64,000 nucleotides of DNA from Crocinitomix sp044361315. GTDB taxonomy: Bacteria; Bacteroidota; Bacteroidia; Flavobacteriales_D; Crocinitomicaceae. This document shows positions 1-10,400 of the stretch, piece after piece (the first letter of the stretch is position 1; the number at the start of each line of letters is the position of its first letter). The DNA lies in the NCBI GenBank assembly GCA_044361315.1, contig JBIKJA010000002.1:248001-312000 (forward strand), given 5' to 3'. The position numbers and the translations under genes were made by a program. The notes under the pieces are model-generated. The model was not told the DNA's origin. It worked only from the letters and a program-made list of their open reading frames with translations, and did not search any database.

Positions 1-43
1 GCTAAAAGCAAAAGTGGTAAAACTACCATTTTACAAAGCATAA
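1..43 (+). CDS. 3' end of a truncated gene, possibly gcvT
   Basis: Reading from base 2, the frame gives a short C-terminal tail (LKAKVVKLPFYKA) ending in TAA at 41-43; the rest lies outside the window. The 'VVKLPFY' ending resembles what I remember of the C-terminus of glycine cleavage T-protein (GcvT) in Bacteroidota, but thirteen residues are too few to be certain. A strong hairpin follows 8 bases after the stop, which supports a real gene end here. The name is a guess; that a coding sequence ends here is more likely. Confidence 0.45.
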   Translation, partial: LKAKVVKLPFYKA

Positions 44-50
44 TTTTTAG

Positions 51-96
51 AAAATCGGATCGACGAATTTATAAATTAAATCGTCGATCCGATTTT
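51..96 (+). terminator. Perfect 16-bp inverted repeat, terminator of the upstream gene
   Basis: Arms 51-66 and 81-96 are perfect reverse complements (AAAATCGGATCGACGA and its complement) around a 14-base AT-rich loop. The A run before and T run after make it usable as an intrinsic terminator from either strand. It lies just after the stop at 43 and before the secDF promoter. Confidence 0.8.
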
Positions 97-186
97 ATAT
101 TAGAACAAATAGCGCATACAAGGAAAAACCTCCAAGTATAAATTAGTATAAAGATTTCCAATTATTCAATTATTTACCTAATTGTA

Positions 187-217
187 TTGGTTATTTACAA
201 TTGATATTCTATATTTG
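187..217 (+). promoter_or_regulatory. Probable secDF promoter (Bacteroidota type)
   Basis: TATATTTG at 210-217 fits the Bacteroidota -7 consensus TAnnTTTG. A TTGG at 187-190 lies 19 bases upstream, where the -33 element is expected. Transcription would begin near 224, giving a leader of about 35 bases before the ATG at 259. Assigned by consensus only. Confidence 0.55.
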
Positions 218-258
218 CAGGCTTGAAAATTTTACAATAGATAAACTATCACTTTGAA

Positions 259-3200
259 ATGAGAAATAAAGGATTTTTTTGGTCAATCACGATCGCATTA
301 GTATTGGCTTGTATATATCAACTTACATTTTCTTGGGCAACTAGCCGCGTAGAAAACGACTCTAAAAAATACGCCGCCGATAAAATAGATTCACTCTATG
401 CAAATGGCGTTGAGAGCCTCATGGTTGGAGGTGATACCTTGTTTTTGAACGATCAAATTGACAGTAACACATTGGTACTTCAATATGAAAATGAGTACAT
501 ACGAAGCAAAATGAACGAAAAAGTTCACTTTTTTGGATATACTTATGCCGAGTGTAAAGCAAGTGAAATCAACTTAGGTCTCGATTTAAAGGGCGGAATG
601 AGTGCTACTTTAGAAATCTCTGTTCCTGATTTAGTTCATCAATTAGCTGGAAAAACGGGGAACAAAGAATTTATGATCCCTTATGAAATTGCAATTGAAC
701 GTGCAAATAAAGGAGATGATAATTTCATCGATCTATTTGTAGAAGAATACGAAAAGGCAAATCCAGGTGTGTTGATGGCGAAGGTTTTCCACATGCAAAA
801 CCCTGATTTGATTGAAGCGGATGCTTCAAATGCACAAACTGCTGACTTCCTTAAAGAAAGAGCTGTTAACGCTTTAGATGGTGTCGAATTGATCATCGAG
901 AAAAGGGTGAATCAATTTGGGGTTTCACAACCTACTATTCAAAAACAAATTGGTACAAATCGTATTTTTGTAGAATTACCCGGAGTTAGCGACAAAGCAA
1001 CTGTAAGAAAAAAATTACAAGCAACCGCTAGTTTGGAGTTTTATGAAATTTATGAAAATCAATCATTCGGAATTAGTGGTATCCTGGCAAATTCGGAAGA
1101 AGCTTTAAGCCAAGCGCTTTTTGGCGGGCCAATTGACCTTACAGTTGAACCTGAGGACACTTTAACTGATACAACTAATGTGGATACCGCAGATTCAACA
1201 GCTGTAGAAGATGATCTATTAGGTGCAGCGACTAATGACGATCTTTTAGGAGATGACAAAACTAAAAAAGCGGATTCTTTATTAACGGATCAAGAAAGAG
1301 AAGAACGATACCCAATTCGTTCATTAATGAACCTGTCTTTTGAATATGATGAAAATAATCAGATTGTAGGTTATGGTCAAGGTTCGGTGGTTGGTTATGC
1401 GAGCATTGCCGATACATCTGCCTTAAACTACCGATTAAAACACCCTGCTATTCGTGCTAACTTGCCACAGGACTTAGTTTTCATGTGGGACGCCAAAGAA
1501 ATTTTAGATGAAGATCGACTACCAACAGGTGTGATCTATCTTCACGCAATTAAAGTTCCTTCGTCAGGAGCAAAAGTTGGAGGAAAAGACATTAAATATG
1601 CAGCACTAGATGACAAAGTGATCGGGCAGTACGCTGTGAGCATGGTAATGAATGAGTTAGGATCTCAGAAATGGAAAGAAATGACCACTGAAAACTTAAA
1701 CAAACAAGTGGCCATCACGATGGATAATTATGTGTTCTCTGCCCCGGTTGTTAACGACATCATGGAACAAAGTTCTTCAATCACTGGAAACTTTACCATG
1801 GCAGAGGCCAAAGATTTAGTTGGATTATTAAATGCTGGTGCTTTTCCTGCTCCAGTTAAAATCGTAGATGAATCAATTGTAGGAGCTTCATTAGGAGAAG
1901 AAAATACAAATTCTGGTATTTGGTCGTTTGTACTTGCTTTATCGTTGGTGTTAGCCTACATGGTATTCTATTACAACAAAGCTGGGTTGATTGCAGATGC
2001 GGCGTTAATTATCAACGTATTCTTATTAATTGGTGCATTAGCTTCATTAAAAGCAATTTTGACCTTACCTGGTATTGCAGGAATTGTACTTACGCTGGGG
2101 ATGTCAGTGGATGCGAACGTGTTGATTTTCGAACGGATCAAGGAAGAATTAAGAAATGGAAAGGGCTTAAAAACATCAATTAATGAAGGTTATTCAAAAG
2201 CATTATCTTCAATCCTCGATGCAAACATCACAACACTTTTAACTGGGGTTGTACTCTTAATATTCGGTACAGGTCCAATAAAAGGTTTTGCGACTACGTT
2301 AATCATTGGTATTTTTACCTCGTTCTTCGCAGCGATCATTATTACCCGATTAATTGTATCATTTTTTGCTGATAAAGATAAAAATATCTCGTTTTCAACG
2401 ACCTTCACAAAAAATTGGTTCACAAAAACTAATATTCCTTTCGTTAAAAAACGTAAGTTATTCTATTTAATCTCGTCAATTATAATCGTTATAGGGATTG
2501 GATCATTGTTTACAAGAGGTTTAGATTATGGTGTTGATTTTGCAGGAGGAAGACAATATAAAGTTGTCTTTGATCAGAAAGCAGATTACGAAGGAATCAA
2601 AGCTGAGTTAAAAACTCAATTTGAAGGAAACGAGCCAGGTGTAAAAATGGTTGACAATAGCTTTACAGCGTTGATTACAACTAAATACAGAATTACAGAA
2701 ACTACTCCAGAAGTGGACAGTTTGTTGGAAGGCCTGTTGAAAACTGGTTTAACTAAATTTGGTGAGTTTAAAGTGGAGGAAACTAAAATGATTGCTCCTA
2801 CCATTTCGACTGACTTGAAGAAAAATGCGTTTTATGCAATTGGATTCTCTCTACTAATCATTTTCTTATACATTTTATTTAGATTTAGAAAATGGCAATT
2901 TGGTCTAGGAGCCTTGATATCTTTGGCACATGACGTTTTAATTGTATTGTCAATTTTCTCACTTTGTTACGGTTGGATTGGATTCTCGCTGGAAATAGAT
3001 CAAGCATTTATTGCAGCAATATTAACAGTGGTTGGTTATTCGATCAACGATACCGTTGTTGTATTCGATAGAATGAGAGAGTATATAACAATTTATCCAA
3101 AAAAAGACCAAAAAGAGACAATCAATTTGGCTTTAAATACCACTTTAGGAAGAACAATTAATACTTCCTTAACGACATTTATCGTTTTGGTAGTGATCTT

Positions 3201-3351
3201 CATCTTTGGTGGAGCAGCGATAAAAGGATTCGTATTTGCGTTGATGGTTGGTGTGGTTGTAGGTACCTATTCTTCGATTTGTATAGCTACTCCAATATTC
3301 GTTGATTTCACCAAAAAATTGGTTACAAAACAAAATACTGAAAAAAATTAG
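259..3351 (+). CDS. secDF: Fused protein translocase subunit SecDF
   Basis: 1030-residue inner-membrane protein that uses the proton-motive force to help SecYEG complete protein export. SecD and SecF are one chain, the usual arrangement in Bacteroidota. A first membrane helix is at residues 8-25. The SecD signature LDLKGG is at 108-113, followed by the periplasmic P1 region. A Thr/Asp-rich linker with two DDLLG motifs lies near 300-340. The SecD membrane signature (GMSVDANVLIFERI) is near 614-630. The SecF half starts around 735, with GVDFAGG near 758 and INDTVVVFDRM near 929. ATG at 259 fits the promoter at 210-217. Many substrates of this pathway, the T9SS-tailed proteins, are encoded further along the window. 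Confidence 0.97.
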   Translation: MRNKGFFWSITIALVLACIYQLTFSWATSRVENDSKKYAADKIDSLYANGVESLMVGGDTLFLNDQIDSNTLVLQYENEYIRSKMNEKVHFFGYTYAECKASEINLGLDLKGGMSATLEISVPDLVHQLAGKTGNKEFMIPYEIAIERANKGDDNFIDLFVEEYEKANPGVLMAKVFHMQNPDLIEADASNAQTADFLKERAVNALDGVELIIEKRVNQFGVSQPTIQKQIGTNRIFVELPGVSDKATVRKKLQATASLEFYEIYENQSFGISGILANSEEALSQALFGGPIDLTVEPEDTLTDTTNVDTADSTAVEDDLLGAATNDDLLGDDKTKKADSLLTDQEREERYPIRSLMNLSFEYDENNQIVGYGQGSVVGYASIADTSALNYRLKHPAIRANLPQDLVFMWDAKEILDEDRLPTGVIYLHAIKVPSSGAKVGGKDIKYAALDDKVIGQYAVSMVMNELGSQKWKEMTTENLNKQVAITMDNYVFSAPVVNDIMEQSSSITGNFTMAEAKDLVGLLNAGAFPAPVKIVDESIVGASLGEENTNSGIWSFVLALSLVLAYMVFYYNKAGLIADAALIINVFLLIGALASLKAILTLPGIAGIVLTLGMSVDANVLIFERIKEELRNGKGLKTSINEGYSKALSSILDANITTLLTGVVLLIFGTGPIKGFATTLIIGIFTSFFAAIIITRLIVSFFADKDKNISFSTTFTKNWFTKTNIPFVKKRKLFYLISSIIIVIGIGSLFTRGLDYGVDFAGGRQYKVVFDQKADYEGIKAELKTQFEGNEPGVKMVDNSFTALITTKYRITETTPEVDSLLEGLLKTGLTKFGEFKVEETKMIAPTISTDLKKNAFYAIGFSLLIIFLYILFRFRKWQFGLGALISLAHDVLIVLSIFSLCYGWIGFSLEIDQAFIAAILTVVGYSINDTVVVFDRMREYITIYPKKDQKETINLALNTTLGRTINTSLTTFIVLVVIFIFGGAAIKGFVFALMVGVVVGTYSSICIATPIFVDFTKKLVTKQNTEKN

Positions 3352-3370
3352 TTAAAAGCCTTAATTAACG

Positions 3371-3400
3371 AAAAGCCTTCCTAACTTTGGAGGGCTTTTT
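3371..3400 (+). terminator. Terminator between secDF and tatA, with a -7-like box in its loop
   Basis: Arms AAAAGCCTTCC (3371-3381) and GGAGGGCTTTT (3389-3399) pair with one G-T wobble around a 7-base loop, followed by T-rich sequence. The loop plus the first arm base reads TAACTTTG (3382-3389), an exact TAnnTTTG match 17 bases before the tatA start. No convincing -33 element is visible, so the promoter reading is tentative. Confidence 0.7.
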
Positions 3401-3406
3401 AGTTTT

Positions 3407-3787
3407 ATGACATTACTCTTTTTAGAAAATATAGGTGGTTCTGAGGTGTTTTTCATCCTAATGGTAGTATTGATGCTATTTGGATCAAAGAGTATCCCAG
3501 GTATCGCTAAAACACTTGGGAAAGGTATGCGTGAAATCAAAACCGCTACCAATGAAATTAAAAGGGACATCCAAAATTCTACGTTGGAAATGCGCAAGGA
3601 TTTGAATGTCGAAAATCCCTTAACGGAAATGAAAAAAATGATGGATCAGCCCATCGAACCAAAAGAGTTTAAAAAAGATAATCCTGAAACCACGCTCGAA
3701 GCGCCTGACGAAAGTTTACCGATTTCGACCACAGTTAATCCTACTGAAAAGATCGAACCGCCTGAAACCATTGAAGATAAAGCGTAA
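3407..3787 (+). CDS. tatA: TatA/Hcf106-family twin-arginine translocase protein
   Basis: 126-residue protein with the TatA/TatB layout: a short N-terminus, one membrane helix (about residues 12-26), a hinge near FGSKSIPGIAK with the conserved FG pair, an amphipathic helix rich in Lys/Glu, then a disordered acidic and Pro-rich tail. TatA proteins oligomerise with TatC to move folded proteins across the inner membrane. No tatC is nearby. The length and the single copy do not settle whether it acts as TatA or TatB. It lies 55 bases after secDF beyond a terminator, so it is probably transcribed separately. Confidence 0.85.
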   Translation: MTLLFLENIGGSEVFFILMVVLMLFGSKSIPGIAKTLGKGMREIKTATNEIKRDIQNSTLEMRKDLNVENPLTEMKKMMDQPIEPKEFKKDNPETTLEAPDESLPISTTVNPTEKIEPPETIEDKA

Positions 3788-3850
3788 TTCTTTTCAACTG
3801 AAAATTTATTTATTTTAGGTAAACCTTAAAAATCGACCCGTTAACTTTAA

Positions 3851-4315
3851 TATATTAAAGAAAAGGAGTTTGATGAATTTAAATCCGAACTAGAAGAATT
3901 GTTTCAGGTAAAAAATTTCGTGCACGATAGTGAAAACTACTGAGAATATATGGAGGGGTTTAGCAGAAAATTTAATGCGAAATTAAATATTTCTCTACCT
4001 CACAAAACTAAAATCGATTTACCTAGTCATGAGATTCCATTGCTAATTGTCTTTTAAGGATGCGGCGATAAATATTTAGAGCAAATTGGGTATGATTTGA
4101 ATGAGTATTTTAAGTTACCTGCCTATTTTAGAAGCTTCCGTTACAATAATACCGGCGAAAAAAGAGAATTTCATTCAGATGACTAAGAAATGCTTGAGTT
4201 TGAGAAAAAGCCACGAAGTAACGATGGGCTATTTAGAGTTGTATTGAATATAAAATCATGTTTTTCTATGCAAAAATACGGTTACAATAATTTAATTTAT
4301 CTGTTAATTGATTGA
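3851..4315 (+). pseudogene. Decayed gene of unknown family, one frame with three internal stops
   Basis: A single frame runs for 155 codons and reads like protein throughout, but is broken by TGA at 3941-3943, TAA at 4055-4057 and TAA at 4184-4186 before a final TGA at 4313-4315. The stretches between stops have normal composition (for example GCGDKYLEQIGYDLNEYFKL and SFRYNNTGEKREFHSDD), which random AT-rich DNA would not give. No frameshift is needed. I do not recognise the family, and the original start is unclear because a TAA at 3848-3850 precedes the readable part. Two different stop codons are used, so readthrough is unlikely and loss of function is the simpler explanation. Confidence 0.5.
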
Positions 4316-4404
4316 TTACCATACACAAAGAAATAGTCGATTCATTAAATATTAATAAAAATCTGGATAGTAGTAATTTAGAGTCGAACTAAGGTTCGGA
4401 ACCA

Positions 4405-4550
4405 AATCCACCCCTGATAGGAGTGATAGCTTGGCGCAGCAAAAGGCAATTGAAGTACCAATGCCCATTTTGGATGCTTGTAGGAAAACATGGGCAGTGG
4501 ATTGCTGAAATGCTTTTGGCTAGCCAACTAAAACGAAGAGCAGGAAATGG
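4405..4550. other. Structured intergenic element 1 (nested hairpins)
   Basis: Non-coding stretch between a plus-strand gene remnant and a minus-strand gene end. It contains a long imperfect stem: CCAaTGCCCAT (4458-4468) pairs with ATGGGCAgTGG (4490-4500). Outside this, GGCAAT pairs with ATTGCT and CAAAAG with CTTTTG. The perfect palindrome TTGGCTAGCCAA follows at 4517-4528. The flanks CCACCCCTG and CAGGaaatgGTGG also partly pair. It is more GC-rich than its surroundings. The start motif GATAGGAGTGATAGC and the end AGAGCAGG resemble a repeated intergenic element I remember from flavobacterial genomes, which I cannot verify here. A 3'-end RNA or bidirectional terminator is the most likely role. 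Confidence 0.5.
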
Positions 4551-4574
4551 TGGCCAAATCCTGAGCCACCTACT

Positions 4575-6818
4575 CTATCGCATCACAATTACATGCCCGT
4601 TGTAGGTATGCACTTTATCCGAGCGGGTATCGCCAAATTCGATTTGCCAAATGTATGTTCCATCTTCCACCAATTTACCATCGCGGTAGGTACCATTCCA
4701 TCCGCTATTTAAATTGTACGATTCGAATAATATTTCGCCCCAACGGTTAAACATGGTTAAATGATAATCAAAAATATCTACCCCTGAAGTCATGATTGGT
4801 TTAAATATTTCATTAAAATCGTCGCCATCTGGAGTAAAGGTATTTGGCACATAAAAGATGATAACATCCAAAATAGTTAATGGTTTAACGATGGTATCCG
4901 CGCAGCCTATATCGTTACCTGCAATTAACATAATTTGGTAGGTTTCATTTGGTACAATTGGAAACACGTGAATTGGTTCAAATTCATTCGAAATGGCTGA
5001 TCCATCATCAAAAAACCATGAATATTGGGTCGCATTGAGTGATGAATTTGAAAATTCGACTTCGGTATCTTCAATATCAATTGGGTTTGGTAAATAAGAA
5101 AATGCTGCAACGGGTTGATTTCTAACTTCGATATAATCTAAATAATTGGCAGTTGATCCACACAAAGCGGTTGAATTGACTGTTAAACTTACATCAAAGA
5201 TACCCGCAGTAACGTAGGTATGCGACACTGCTCCACAACTGGTAGATGAAGTTCCGTCACCAAATGTCCATAAACAAGAGATCCCTGGGAGAATCGTTAA
5301 ATTGGAGAAATTGACCGCGAGCGGATCACAACCAAACAAAGTATCTGCCGAAAAAATAACAGAAGGAACTAAATTAACTGTTATGGTAATGTCCTCTATG
5401 TTTACACATCCATTTGCATCGGTTGCTGTAACTTCGTAGGTATCAACTCCTGCACCCGGAGTAAATGGTGTTCCGTTGGTGATTGGATGATCCCAAACGT
5501 AAGATCCTCCAACTCCTGCGCCACTTGCAGTAAGTGTAATATCATCTCCAAGACAAATCGTTGCCGAAGCTGGCGTTGATACAATTGTGATTACTGGTCG
5601 TGGGTTAACAGTAATAACAAACTCCGCCACATCATCAATACATGGCAGCGCTACTGGAAACGTGTAAGTAAATACATAATCTCCCCCCGCCAAACCTGAG
5701 GCACTAAAAACCCCAGTAATTGGATTAAACGCTCCTGAGGTCGTTGTCTCGTCCCAAATTCCCCCCGGATCGGCACCTACTAACAACGTATTCAAATCAA
5801 TCGTCTCTCCTGGCGAATTACAAATTTCAGCCACATTGTCCGGCCCTGCCGATCCACCAGGGCCAACTGAAACTGTAAAATTTGCCAAATCAGTTACCCC
5901 TGCACAAGCTGTAAATAAGTATTCAAATGTATAAGTCCCAACTCCAGCCAGTGTGGCGTTAAATTCAGTTGTTATTGGATCAAAAGCACCGCTTCCTGTC
6001 GTTTCTGTCCAAACACCTCCTAGCTCGGCATCGCCTGAAAGTAAATCTTCTAAAACCACAATTCCAGCGCAAACTATTGTATCATTGTCAGCACCAGCAT
6101 TAGCACTTGACTCTACAATCACTGTAAATTCAGCGACATCAACCGACCCATCACAACCTACTACGGTATATTCAAAAGTATAGGTGCCTAGACCAACCAA
6201 GGTTGGGTCAAATTCAGTTGTTACCAAATCAAATCCACCACTTACCACTGGTTCAGACCAAACTCCACCTGGCGTTGCATCACCTGACAATAAATCTGAT
6301 AAAACCACAATATCTGCACACGTTGTATCAGTATTATCCGAACCTGCAATTGCTAAATCACCAGGGCAAGTTATCACCCATCCTGATGAACAACCAGTGT
6401 TTGTTAACGTAACAGTTGTAAAAGGAATCGTTGAGTTGACAGTGAGATAAACATCGCCGTAGCCGTCTGAGCATAAATAAGGCCCAATTACAGCGCCCGC
6501 AACTCCAACGTGAACACCTGATAAACTCATCACACCTCCACCATCAATCGCAATTGTGGCATAATCATCTGTATTAACGGCAAAATACGCCAAAGTTAAT
6601 GAAAGAGTTGGTGCACATGTTGATACAATATTGCCGGTACAACCAACTCCAGTCCAAGCTCCACCTAAACCATCTCCTTCTAAGCATACCGAACATCCAG
6701 GATCGGAAGGTGCAATATAGCCTGAAAAAGTAGTTCCTACACTTGTGTATAATCCACAATCTTGAGCATTTACAACTGTAAATTGAATCAATAATAAGAT
6801 GAAGAGTAATTTTTTCAT
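4575..6818 (-). CDS. Secreted PKD/Ig-like adhesin with gliding-type (CHU_C, T9SS type B) C-terminal domain
   Basis: 747-residue exported protein. ATG at 6818 is chosen because it starts a clean signal peptide (MKKLLFILLLIQF, then VNAQ); the frame is open further upstream but without a signal. After a Cys-rich N-terminal part come three similar units of about 75 residues near 158-385 (each with a DLLSGDA/DLNTLLVGAD-like and GVW/GIW core), an Ig-like unit, and two PKD domains near 470-640 (CLWTFGDGTS and YSWFFDDGS cores). The last 100 residues are a CHU_C-type domain (TFTPDGDDFNEIFKP, FNRWGEILFES, GWNGTY, DGTYIW), which directs T9SS secretion and surface attachment. It follows a small PKD gene by 34 bases. 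The ligand is unknown. Confidence 0.85.
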   Translation of the reverse strand: MKKLLFILLLIQFTVVNAQDCGLYTSVGTTFSGYIAPSDPGCSVCLEGDGLGGAWTGVGCTGNIVSTCAPTLSLTLAYFAVNTDDYATIAIDGGGVMSLSGVHVGVAGAVIGPYLCSDGYGDVYLTVNSTIPFTTVTLTNTGCSSGWVITCPGDLAIAGSDNTDTTCADIVVLSDLLSGDATPGGVWSEPVVSGGFDLVTTEFDPTLVGLGTYTFEYTVVGCDGSVDVAEFTVIVESSANAGADNDTIVCAGIVVLEDLLSGDAELGGVWTETTGSGAFDPITTEFNATLAGVGTYTFEYLFTACAGVTDLANFTVSVGPGGSAGPDNVAEICNSPGETIDLNTLLVGADPGGIWDETTTSGAFNPITGVFSASGLAGGDYVFTYTFPVALPCIDDVAEFVITVNPRPVITIVSTPASATICLGDDITLTASGAGVGGSYVWDHPITNGTPFTPGAGVDTYEVTATDANGCVNIEDITITVNLVPSVIFSADTLFGCDPLAVNFSNLTILPGISCLWTFGDGTSSTSCGAVSHTYVTAGIFDVSLTVNSTALCGSTANYLDYIEVRNQPVAAFSYLPNPIDIEDTEVEFSNSSLNATQYSWFFDDGSAISNEFEPIHVFPIVPNETYQIMLIAGNDIGCADTIVKPLTILDVIIFYVPNTFTPDGDDFNEIFKPIMTSGVDIFDYHLTMFNRWGEILFESYNLNSGWNGTYRDGKLVEDGTYIWQIEFGDTRSDKVHTYNGHVIVMR

Positions 6819-6852
6819 AGGTAAAAGAATAACTAAGTTCGATTTTTTTGGC

Positions 6853-7383
6853 TTAATTATAAGACCAAGTATGTGATTTACGTATGAAATAAACACAGCC
6901 AGAAGCCGTTGTTATTGTTAAGGTAATTTCATACGCTTTTTGTTCTTTATAAAAAACCTTAGGATTTGACAAAGCAGAGGTTTCCCCATTACCAAAATCC
7001 CAATTCCATGATACGATTGGTTCACTCAAGATCGTTAAATCTTTAAAAATTGTCACTCCTGCCGATGGATAATTGTTGGTAGAAAAATCTATTGGCGATC
7101 CATTTTCTGAATTTAATAAATACGTCACGATTGTCGGACTTCCTAAAACGTCAACCGTCATTTCATAGACTCCGTTTCCGTATTTTAAACAATTAATCTC
7201 ATTGGTCGTTTCGCCAGCTAACAACAAACCATCTTTGGTCCATTGTACTATTTTTGCTTCTTTTTCTAAACTTCCTATTAAACGAAAATCCCCACTACAC
7301 CAATCACCTTTTAGCGCTATTGTATTTTGGGAATAAACCGACACGGTTAAAAAAAGAAGGACAAAACTTAGTGTTTTTTTCAT
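6853..7383 (-). CDS. Small exported PKD-domain protein
   Basis: 176 residues with a signal peptide (MKKTLSFVLLFLTVSVYSQ). The first half is an unrecognised beta-rich region with KGDWCSGDFRLIGS near the mature N-terminus. The second half, about 115-172, is a PKD-like domain with the WDFGNGE core and the SNPKVFY strand. No T9SS tail is present, so it may stay in the periplasm, or act together with the larger PKD protein 34 bases downstream, with which it is probably co-transcribed. It lies 57 bases after ccsBA on the same strand. Function unknown. Confidence 0.75.
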   Translation of the reverse strand: MKKTLSFVLLFLTVSVYSQNTIALKGDWCSGDFRLIGSLEKEAKIVQWTKDGLLLAGETTNEINCLKYGNGVYEMTVDVLGSPTIVTYLLNSENGSPIDFSTNNYPSAGVTIFKDLTILSEPIVSWNWDFGNGETSALSNPKVFYKEQKAYEITLTITTASGCVYFIRKSHTWSYN

Positions 7384-7440
7384 AAAATAGTTTGTTAAAC
7401 GCTATGCAGACGATTTTTTTTAGATTGCGTTGCCTTTAGA

Positions 7441-10400
7441 TTATTTAACTAATTCAGTTTCATTATTTCGTTTATTCTTGATCCCTGAAAAAACGGATAA
7501 AATCAACAATAATAAAACAGTTATTGGCACCCACGTTGGAATCGGAACTGGATCGCCGGTAGCGTATGAATGTAAACCGCTCAAGTAATAATTCACGCCA
7601 AAAAAGGTCATGATTATTGCACCGTACGCCCATAAAGAGGCAACGTTAAATGCAAATTGACCTTTAAGACCGGGTACAAATCTAAAATGCATCACAATCG
7701 CATAAATCAATACGGAGGCCAATGCCCAAGTTTCTTTAGCATCCCAACCCCAATAACGTCCCCAACTTTCATTGGCCCAAATTCCTCCTAAAAAGGTGCC
7801 TATGGTTAACATAAACAAACCGATCATAATCACCATTTCAGAAACATAGGTCAATTCTTTGGTCGTTAATTGGATGCGTTTTTTGTTATTCGGTGAAATG
7901 GTCAAATTAAGGATTAAACAAATCAAGCCTAAAATTGCACCAAGACCTAAAAAGGCATAACTTCCAGTAATAATGGCCACGTGAATCATTAACCAATACG
8001 ATTTTAAAACAGGCACCAATTGGGTGATTTCTGGATCGAGTGAATTTAATTGTGCTACAAAAAGCAATAACCAACCTAACAATCCTGCTGCACCCAATAC
8101 AATTTTATTTTTTCGCGCAAACAACAATCCAGCTACCATGGTGATAAAACCAATAAAAACAACTGCTTCATACCCATTACTCCAAGGTGCGTGTCCCGAT
8201 AAATACCAACGAATTCCTAGTCCAGCTGCATGTAGACCCACCATCAAATAAGTAATAACAACCGCAATCCGTCCAACCCATTTATCACGATATTTGGGTA
8301 AAAAGAGCGATAAAAAAGCAACAAATAAGATAACTAAAGCAATAATGATATAGATATTCGTCAATCGATCAAATATTTTTGCTTTGTTGTAAAAAATTTC
8401 CAATTCAATTTTTGAGGTAGATGGAATAGCGTTAGGATCGCCAAATTCTCGCTGGTAATCATCGATTAATTTTACTACCATATCCGCTTGTTGCCAATCT
8501 TTTGTTTTTAATGAATGGTTGACCGCCATGGTATACATTGGAACGATCGAATTCGCGAATTCGGCATCTGCTCCTTGAAAAGGTAATTCTGGTTCGAAAG
8601 GTGAAAACCATCTTTTTTCAGGATCATTTGGCAAAGGCAGAATTTTTAAATAAGCACCTGAAAAAATGCCGTAAAGAATCCCCAAACGTTCGTCTGTTTT
8701 TAAAACATCCTTGTCATATAGAGACTGTTCAGAAGGTTTTTTCAATCTAGCTGCTTCGGCATCTGCTTGCAAGATATATTCAAAATCAACCGTAAAAAAA
8801 TCTACAAAGGCAGCATACTTCTCCACCTTTAATTTTTCTCGTAAAGGTTCACCAGAAACTAAAATCAAGGGTTCAAAATTCCAATCCACAAAATTGGTTT
8901 GGATACCGACAAATACTTGTGTGGCAGATTGACCATTAAAGGAGGTACTACGGTGTAATTTTTTCAACACATCGGTGGCCATGGTATGCACTGGTTGAAA
9001 TCTTCCTCCCTGATCTTGAATGACCAAACGAGCAAATTTTTCAGAATGCTCGAGGTCAATGACTGGTGTGATGGCGTTCTCTCGTTTGAGAAGATCGCTA
9101 TCGCGCATGGTTTTTTGGCTAAATCCTGCAACTGATCCACCACCCAAGAGTAAAAAAAGTAAAACAACCGAAGTTAAGCTTTCTCGTTTCGCCCTAATTT
9201 CATTCGATTTTTTTAATAAATATCTAAACCGTCCGCCTTTCGAAATTAAACTAATAACAAATCCTAATCCGAGTAAGAAATAACCAATATATGTTACCAA
9301 GGTGCCAGGTGCATCATAATTCACAGATAAAATAGTTCCTAATTCATCTTTGTCATAAGATGATTGAAAAAAGCGATAACCTCCGTAATCCAACACATTG
9401 TTCATGTAAATGTGAAAATCCTCCTCATACCCTTTATTCATGTCTATCAACTTTACTTTACTTGAAAACGAAGATGGATTTTCCGTACCGGGGTAACGTT
9501 CTAATTCAAAATCATTTAAAAAAATAGAAAATGGCAATTCAACCTCTTTCGAGCCAAAACCTAATTCGTACGTTAATTTACCTAGCTGAAAAGGTTGAAT
9601 AAATGGAACAGTTCCTTTTCCGCCTCGCAACACGACTTCTTGTTTTAATTCTCCCTGTTCTACCAACACCGTCATCGCCTTCATATCTCTTGGTATTTCT
9701 TCACTTTCCACCATGGTCAACTTGGCTTTTGGTAGATAAGTGTTAAAAACGAATTGCGAATTCATGCCCGTATACAATCGTTTTGGAATAAATCGTTGCA
9801 CCGAATCATTTGCTATAACCCCTTGCGATTGATCCGCCATTTGAAGATAATTCAATTCGAAAGGTGTTTTGACAAAAATTCCCGAATCTGTTTCAAAAAT
9901 CGATACTACATCAGTTTCCTCAAAATAATTAAAGCCAATTTTTAAGGCTCCATCTTGAATTATTTGGCCTGATTGCAGGTAATTGTATCGTCTTCCTCCA
10001 CCTGGCTGAACGGTCACAATCTCCAAAAAAGGCACCCCATCTTCAGCAGCAATTAAAGTGTCTTTGACCCCCTCTTTTAAATCCAAAAATGAAATGGCAA
10101 TCGACTCTTTTTCTTGTGGAAAATCAAACTCGTGGTGAAAATAATTATTGGTATATCCATCAACAATCATCGGAAGATCAATTAAATACTGACTTTTAAA
10201 ATCGTGTACCTTAATTTGCAAATACGTTTCAGTACTAATAATTACGTTCGAAGATTCACCTTCACGAATCAACATCGCCCCTTCAAATCCAAAAATTCGA
10301 GTAATCCACGCGCCAATCACAATAATCAAGAAAGAAATATGAAACACCAACGAGCCTAGTTTGCTGATTTGCCAAAGTTTATACCGGTAAATATTAAAAC

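Noticed and set aside
3851..4315. Stop-codon readthrough or recoding in the unknown frame
   Set aside because: Two kinds of stop codons at three places, without any recoding structure, and other genes in the window use all stops normally; decay is simpler.
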